The translations under genes were made by a program, and so were the position numbers. From Ipomoea triloba (taxonomy: Eukaryota; Streptophyta; Magnoliopsida; Solanales; Convolvulaceae), in assembly GCF_003576645.1 (NCBI RefSeq), contig NC_044929.1, forward strand, positions 18,012,511-18,076,510: 64,000 nucleotides of DNA, read 5' to 3'. Under the pieces are notes generated by a model that did no database searches, was not told the origin of the DNA, and worked only from the letters and a program-made list of their open reading frames with translations. This document shows positions 57,878 through 64,000 of this stretch, one piece after another; position 1 is the stretch's first letter, and each line of letters opens with the position of its first letter.

Positions 57878-58554
57878 AAAGATGTTTCTAATGAACATGG
57901 ATGGACTATGACTCTTTGTTTCAAAAACTTGATGTTTTGCTTGCATTTCATTTTTAATTAGACCAATGTTAACTCTGTTTTTATGTTTTATTCATGTTTT
58001 GGAATTGCTACTTGATGAATTCTGGGGTTGTATTAAATATTTTCATACAGTACCTATATTTTGGAATTGAAAGTATACTGTATGTATTTTTTTTTTTTTT
58101 GCAGGTTAGTGGTCAGTTATAATTTCTACAGTTGCTGTAAAGATTCTGGATTCCAAGACTGCATGTGGAAGTGTTATTCCTACATACTGTTGTGTAGACA
58201 GTTCTTCAATATACAACAACGTATGAGTAGTAATGTAAATGTAAATGTCAAATACTATTTTTTGATCCATGGGTTGTGAATAAATTAGTATTTAAGCTGC
58301 TATAAATAACTGTACACCTTACCTTTGCCTGTCTTGTGTATTTCTTTTCTTCCTTCTGTATTAATAGAACTTAATCACATAGATAATACATAGCAATGAA
58401 TAAACATTTCTAACATAAAATCTTTGTGAAATATTAACAGTAGTAAATAAATGGTTCCAGTTTGAAACCATAATGGAAATAAATCAGCTATTCAACTTTT
58501 TTTATGCACCCATGGTCTTTACTGTCTCAACTTTTCAGTTCTATTAATTCACTT
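57878..58554. other. 3' flank of the RPA-like gene
   Basis: AT-rich, probable 3' untranslated sequence. A possible acceptor TTTTTTTTGCAG at 58104 could be part of a 3' UTR intron. No ORF with motifs. Confidence 0.4.
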
Positions 58555-59290
58555 TTAAGTTCTGTTATGTATAAATACAATGCACTATAAGTGGACTCAT
58601 TGGCACTTTCTAACATAAAGCCAAGGGAAAACCTTAACACTAACACTTAAAGGCAAATGAAAATAAGTATGACCTGTTAAAACCAGGTAAGGCATTAACG
58701 TTGGAATTTCTATGTAAGAATACAATAAAAGAATAAAATTCAATCCCAGAACTAATACTAAATGAACCAATACTTTTTTTTATTCGTTCTAATGGCATTA
58801 TTAAGCCATGAACTCCTTAGAAGCATCAACGTCTACTAATGGAGACAAAGTACATATGGCTGCTGTGTATTCGAAACCCTAAGTTCTGTTATGTATAAAT
58901 AGAATGCACTATAAGTGCACTCTAACGCACTTGCTAATATAAAGGCAAGGGAAACCCTTAACGCTAGCACTTTAAGGCAAATGAAAATAAGAAGTATGAC
59001 CTGTTAACAAAGTCGGAATTAACAAACTTTAATATCCCATACTATTAGTGTTATTGAGCAAGCATTTAGTTATTCTGTAGTCTCTTATTATCCCAAACAG
59101 ACCAATTAAAACCTACAAGGCAGCATGCTTGGAATTTCTATGTAATAATACAATACAAGAATACAATTCAATCCTAAATATAGTACTAAATGAACAAATA
59201 CTCTTTTTTTATTCATTCTAAGTGCATTATTCAGCCATGAACACCTTAGAAGCATCAATGTCTACTAATGGAGACAAAGTACATATGGCT
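58555..59290. repeat. Diverged direct duplication (two units)
   Basis: 58555-58862 and 58880-59290 share the same ordered blocks: AGTTCTGTTATGTATAAATA, AAGGCAAATGAAAATAAG, TATGACCTGTTA, GGAATTTCTATGTAA and TAATGGAGACAAAGTACATA. The second unit carries about 100 bp extra in the middle. Non-coding. Confidence 0.9.
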
Positions 59291-61319
59291 CATAATATTA
59301 TGACATTGAAGTATTTACCTAGCAACCATGACTGGAAATACATATGCAGAAAAAATTAAATTCTTATTTTTACTACAAAAGGATCTCATTTTCAGTAAAC
59401 ATTCTTTTTTACACATTCTTTTTTGAATACACACAATACCAGATTGTATTTTCAGTAGATGACACTACAACCATTTCGACAAAGTATTTGCATGACAATT
59501 TTGTAGACTAAATAGGTTGACCAATTTAGATAGACTAAATTGTACAAGAAATTTCAATACCAATATGGATTTGCACAGTCATTTAGAAGTACGACAATGA
59601 TATAAAAAAGGGAGCATAACTAGAATAAGTATTAATTTCTAGAAAAACTCAATATCTTAATATCTTAAATCTTTACATTCTATCTAGAAGAAATAAAGAA
59701 GGTTACTCAATATTCTTATAGTTTTATAAGAATATTGTATGACTTGATATCATAAACTTTGTTGTACGAAAGAAAGAAGTTTACACATAAACTTCAGCTC
59801 CAACACAGCTTCCCCTACAGCACTAAAATCTTTGTTGTCAGGCTGAAAATAACAAAATCTGATATTAATAATAATTGGTATACAAAATTAGTACATTAGA
59901 AACATATAAAGGTCAAACTAATAATTGCAGTTTAACTAAACAAAAATTATTATAAGCAGTACGTTAAGTATTAATTCTAATATCTAGCTTACAGTTTAAC
60001 TCAAAATCTACAAATTATTTCATTTTTTAAGTGGGTGGACTATGAAATTAAATACTGTTGTAGTCCTACTAAGTAATCATTATGCTTTTCTGCCTTAATG
60101 ATGTTAGGGTCTTTTGGTATTCCCAGCTAAAACTACATATTATCTAAACAGCCAAAAACCATCCCTTCTATTCAAATACCAATCTCAAGTTTAGCTAAAA
60201 CAGTTTTGTCCCAAATCAGCCTAGATACAAATTGGGGAATGCAAATATGAGGCAGATAACCAGTTCAGCTGTCATAGGCAGCAAAAGGAAACTTCAAACT
60301 CATAACAAAGGTATTCTACAGTAAACTCAAATCAGTTTTGCATTCCCTTCTACATTATCACCTTAATCACTTCAATTCATATTAGCTAAGAATCAAATTT
60401 GTATTCACTAGCATGTACAGTTCATCAAATGATCGCTGTAAACATGAACTGTTCTAAACAATACTCCATTTTTTTAAGAAGTATGTATTCCTTAAATGTA
60501 AACTATAGCTATTGATTTATACCAAAATATTGTATACAGTATCTAGAGCATAGATTAGCAAGAACCGCAGATTGTAAAAAATGATAACCGTACCTAAATG
60601 GTCTCTGTAATCCTTAGCCTGGAATCAATTAATCCACATATGTCGAACAGATCTAACCTGTGAAACAAAAACAGCACAGAATTAGTATGTATAACTACCG
60701 TTTTCAGTAATTACCAGTAACCCTAGCTCGATTGATTAGATCCACAAAACATAATCGCTGATCGTCGGCATCTGCGAATGAAAACCTAACAATGGGATTC
60801 GGCTTGTGGATTTCTCCATCTCTGTGTCGAAGACTGGGTAGATCGACCAAATTGGAGCTCATACAGCTCCAATTTAGTACACAAAATCGATCTGAACATC
60901 GATTTGGTAACCACGATCCAGAAAATGGAAAGAGCACTGCGTGTTGGGTTGGGTCTGAACGCAAATCGCAGATGCAACGACACGAGAGCACTGCGTGTTG
61001 TTTTTTTGTCCTAAAATGATTAGATAATATAGATTATATAAGTATAAATTAATGGATTAATTTATTGGTTAGATTTTGTCTTCTACATACATATTATGTA
61101 TATATAGACTATTATATATTTACGTGATTTTGATTATTTAATTTATATTTAAATAGTTGTGTATCTATGTTATAGAATGAAAATAGTAGTCCGGGCCTGT
61201 AAATGAATTACTGATAATAACATCATAACGGGCAGACTTTGTTGTTTACTATCGACCTATGTTTTTTTTTTAAATTACTATCGACCTATTAAATATATTA
61301 TATTGTTGTAATATTTCAG
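59291..61319. other. No gene assigned; upstream region of Rep/helicase
   Basis: Mostly AT-rich. 60690-61010 is relatively GC-rich and carries the 15-mer GAGCACTGCGTGTTG twice (near 60936 and 60986), possibly a promoter or 5' exon region. Minus-strand open segments there show no family motif. Confidence 0.4.
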
Positions 61320-64000
61320 AGAACATAAGCAATGCGGGAATAACGGATACTTATACTAACACTCCAAACAATGGAAAAGGCTTACAGACACAAGTTTCGT
61401 GCATATCCGGTGTTTTTAATAATTCAACCAATTCACCTTTGAGCATCCTGACTAAGAGTAAGTTCTTATATCTTTTCATTTATTATAACCATTACTTTGT
61501 AGAGAAATTATATACATGTTTGTAATTGTTGTAATATTACAAACAATGTATTTGACTCAACGACATGATAAGTTTTAGGTGGTAACTTAATCAAATCCAG
61601 TATTAATTGCATGAATAACACTTCAGAGACGTCACCTGATTTAAAAGGTATGTGAAAAACAATTTCCGACATGAGATTTATTCCATGTTAAAAATTTTTA
61701 CTAACGATTCGACAGATGTTTTTAAGAATTATATTATGTGTTGACCCACTTGGATGTATTGAATAGTAATATATAGTACATTTTACATGCAGGTTTAGGA
61801 TGGAGGAAAAAACAAAAAGTCCCGTTACATGATTTGACTAATGGTTAGTCAACAATTTTGTACATATTATTATGAAATAATAAATATGTTTTCGCATGCA
61901 TCAATTGAGATATTTTTGGTATGTTCAAAGGGGACCCCACTAAATGCCGGTGTCATGGAATGTTATACCACACACAGTCAAACAATGGGTACAACAGTGA
62001 TGGACGTTTGCCAACTTCTGTTACAACAAGAGTGAACGGCACTTTAACCGATGTCACACACGGTTAGTTATTTACTTAATAATGTGTACACTTTATTATA
62101 TCCAATTTACATGACAAGGAAACAAAATCGTAGTAGACATTTAATTTGTTTCAATTGAAATACACGTGAACTGTTACTATCCGTTAAATACATATAGTTG
62201 TGGATGGCAATTTTGTCTCATACAACACTCTGAAGCAAAATAAGTGCCATATATACTCTATGTGGAGAGAAATAAGTTAACATTATTATATGTTAGTGTA
62301 ATTATTAGTTAGTTCGGATAGGGTCATTTAGTTTTATTATGTTTATAGTAATCGTTTACTAGATACTATTAGCAATGGTACATGGTTAAAAAATGTTAAA
62401 TAACGTATTTCTTTTTCTAAACAGGTAACTGTGGCGAAAGCCATCTCAATCATACAGTTGATGACCATTCAGTACTTCGCAATCTAGCACAAGATTTCTT
62501 GCTGGTAGACAAAGAACATGAACAACTGCCAATCCCCAATGAAGGTACGTATTCTACGTTATTAACTATTTTTGCAAAATTTCATACATACTTGCCTACA
62601 ATTGTTTATTTTATTGGTTCAGTAAATATCAATGAATTGTTATTAGTACATTTAGCAAAATAAATGCTATATTTTAATTGGCCAGAATTTGGTTTGCATA
62701 CTGTTATGTAATTAATGATCATATTCGATTATTTTTCATTGTGTCATTTTGCAAACAGATTCACACTTAAACATTAATGAACACCCTACATGTCAATTCT
62801 TTGAACCAGAGAAAGAATTGGTTATACCACCAACACCAACTCTTGGCACATGCTATTCTAATTGCAATCTTCAAAATTAATTTTTATTATTTTATTACAC
62901 ATTATTTAATCAAATCGCATTATATATCTCAGTTGCTTACATCTTTGTAGTTGCCTACATGGATATTGGTGACCCAAACAATATATGCGAACATTGCAAC
63001 GCAATCTACTGGTTTGAGGAGCGTGTTAATAAAGCGGTGCGTAGCGGAACAGCTAAATATTCAACGTGCTGTGGTCATGGGAAGATCAAACTACCCAAAA
63101 TGTCTTTACCTCCAAAAAGGATTTTCAACTTATTCTTTGCAAGAGGCACCAAACGGAATGAATTTTTAAAACACATAAGGAGGTACAATAACATGTTTTC
63201 TTTTACATCGTTGGGGGGGCTAAGGTAGATAGATCCATCAACCTTGGGAATTGCCCACCGATATTTAGGATAAATGGGCAAAATTATCATTTAATGGGAG
63301 GACTACTGCCCGACGCTGGTAAGAGCCCGAAGTTTGCTCAGTTATACATCCATGATACAGAGAACGAGGTAGAGAACCGCATCAATGCATTCAGGTATTA
63401 CTATTTTCTATTTGTTGTATAACATCATCAATTACTATTAATTGCACAGAATTATGACAACAATATGTTTTATCTAATGTATTTCAATTGATGAAATAGT
63501 GGTGCTGAACTGAACGACAAAACGCATGTTGATATAGTTCAAGACATCAAGCAAGATCTAGATGAGCACAATGTATTGGTGCAATCATTTCGATGGGCAA
63601 AAACTCAGATTGACAACAATCCACAAGTAAATTTTAAGATGAGGCTGATTGGTAAGCGCCAGAGTGATGCCAGAACGTACAATTTACCGACTGCTTCTGA
63701 GGTGGCTGCTTTAATTGTTGGCGATCTAGACCCCACACTAGGGCAACGAGATATAATAGTGGAGACAAAGACCGGTTCACTTAAGAGGATAAACGAGCTC
63801 AACCCAACATACTTGCCGTTGCAATATCCAATTTTATTCCCCTTAGGCGAAGATGGCTATCGTGAAGATATCCAGTACTGTACTACATCTACCAAACCCA
63901 CTGGTGCTAGGGTGCGGGTATCGCAGCGGGAATACTTTGCTTACAGGATCCATGACAGGTTCAGTGAACTTTCAACAATGTTGTACGCCAGACGACTATA
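61320..64000 (+). pseudogene. Helitron Rep/helicase gene, 5' part (runs off window)
   Basis: Small 5' exons with good borders: 61320-61457, 61579-61647, 61793-61843, 61931-62062, 62425-62544 and 62759 onward (ends in TAA at 62878, no donor seen). The conserved part starts at 62951: DIGDPNNICEHCNAIYWFEE, a C-x2-C zinc motif, then CCGHGKIKLPKMSLPPKR and RRYNNMFSFTSLGG. There a G7 run (63213-63219) shifts the frame; the next frame gives CPPIFRINGQNYHLMGGLLP and FAQLYIHDTENEVENRI up to 63394. The exon from 63500 continues NFKMRLIGKRQSDARTYNLP, LPLQYPILFPLGEDGY and SQREYFAYRI, the Helitron_like_N domain ahead of the HUH nuclease. It initiates rolling-circle transposition. The nuclease and helicase lie beyond the window. 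Confidence 0.9.

Larger units (their letters stand above)
55466..64000 (+). mobile_element. Helitron with RPA and Rep/helicase genes (3' end beyond window)
   Basis: The RPA-like gene (55550-57877) and the Rep/helicase start (61320 onward) lie in the same direction, 3.4 kb apart, the gene content of autonomous plant Helitrons. The left limit is set where PheRS similarity ends, not by a recognised terminus. A TC-start end was not found. Grouping both genes in one element is an inference. Confidence 0.55.

Noticed and set aside
60704..60991. Overlapping minus-strand segments of 95 and 65 codons
   Set aside because: They overlap in two frames with arginine/cysteine-rich random-looking sequence and no family signal.

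Overview
This is nuclear DNA of a flowering plant, almost certainly a dicot. It is AT-rich, its genes have short exons with GT-AG introns, and it is packed with plant-type transposons: SIRE-like Copia, Tat-like Gypsy, Helitrons carrying replication protein A (RPA), and hAT, Mutator and Harbinger MITEs. A short motif, ACTCCGTA, recurs (near 6650, 17310 and 23390) and is common in some Convolvulaceae and Caryophyllales, but that is only a hint. I found no gene that looks intact and of host origin. The host-derived pieces are a tRNA-Lys(CUU)-like gene, the 3' half of an organellar phenylalanyl-tRNA synthetase gene, and an unidentified four-exon gene fragment.

Layout. 1-5652: parts of two Helitrons in opposite orientation. 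The minus-strand one contributes its 5' end (3746), a 189-bp-period AT-rich tandem array and the start of an RPA-like gene. The plus-strand one is a relic with a broken RPA gene, the last part of the helicase and a clear hairpin-CTAG 3' end. 6.0-8.5 kb: exons of an unidentified gene. 9.4-17 kb: a Harbinger-type MITE (TTA duplication), a decayed Tat-type accessory ORF, a GC-rich hAT MITE (8-bp duplication) and a palindromic MITE. 17.2 kb: tRNA-Lys. 17483-21186: a complete non-autonomous Helitron with a fossil RPA exon. 22.2-23.6 kb: a probable solo LTR.

24106-48984: a nested pair of LTR retrotransposons, both read on the minus strand. The outer one is a Tat-like Gypsy element (about 10.3 kb without its insert; ATATG target duplications; gag, protease, RT, RNase H, a second archaeal-type RNase H, integrase, and an antisense accessory ORF next to the 3' LTR). 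Its 3' LTR is split by a 14.6-kb SIRE-like Copia element. The Copia element has a gag-pol region broken by several stops, then two further ORFs downstream of pol. Each of these two has its own TATA-like box, and one spans about 1,400 codons.

49.2-52.4 kb: a Mutator-type MITE (9-bp duplication), a decayed Copia RT and a fold-back repeat. 52.4-55.5 kb: the last six exons of an organellar phenylalanyl-tRNA synthetase gene on the minus strand, with a SINE in one intron. Its similarity ends within 90 bp of the start of a divergent RPA-like gene (55550-57877, nine exons, one nonsense codon). The Rep/helicase gene of what is probably the same Helitron follows at 61320 and runs off the window. Most elements show stops, frameshifts or catalytic-site changes, so the window records successive insertion and decay rather than an active system.
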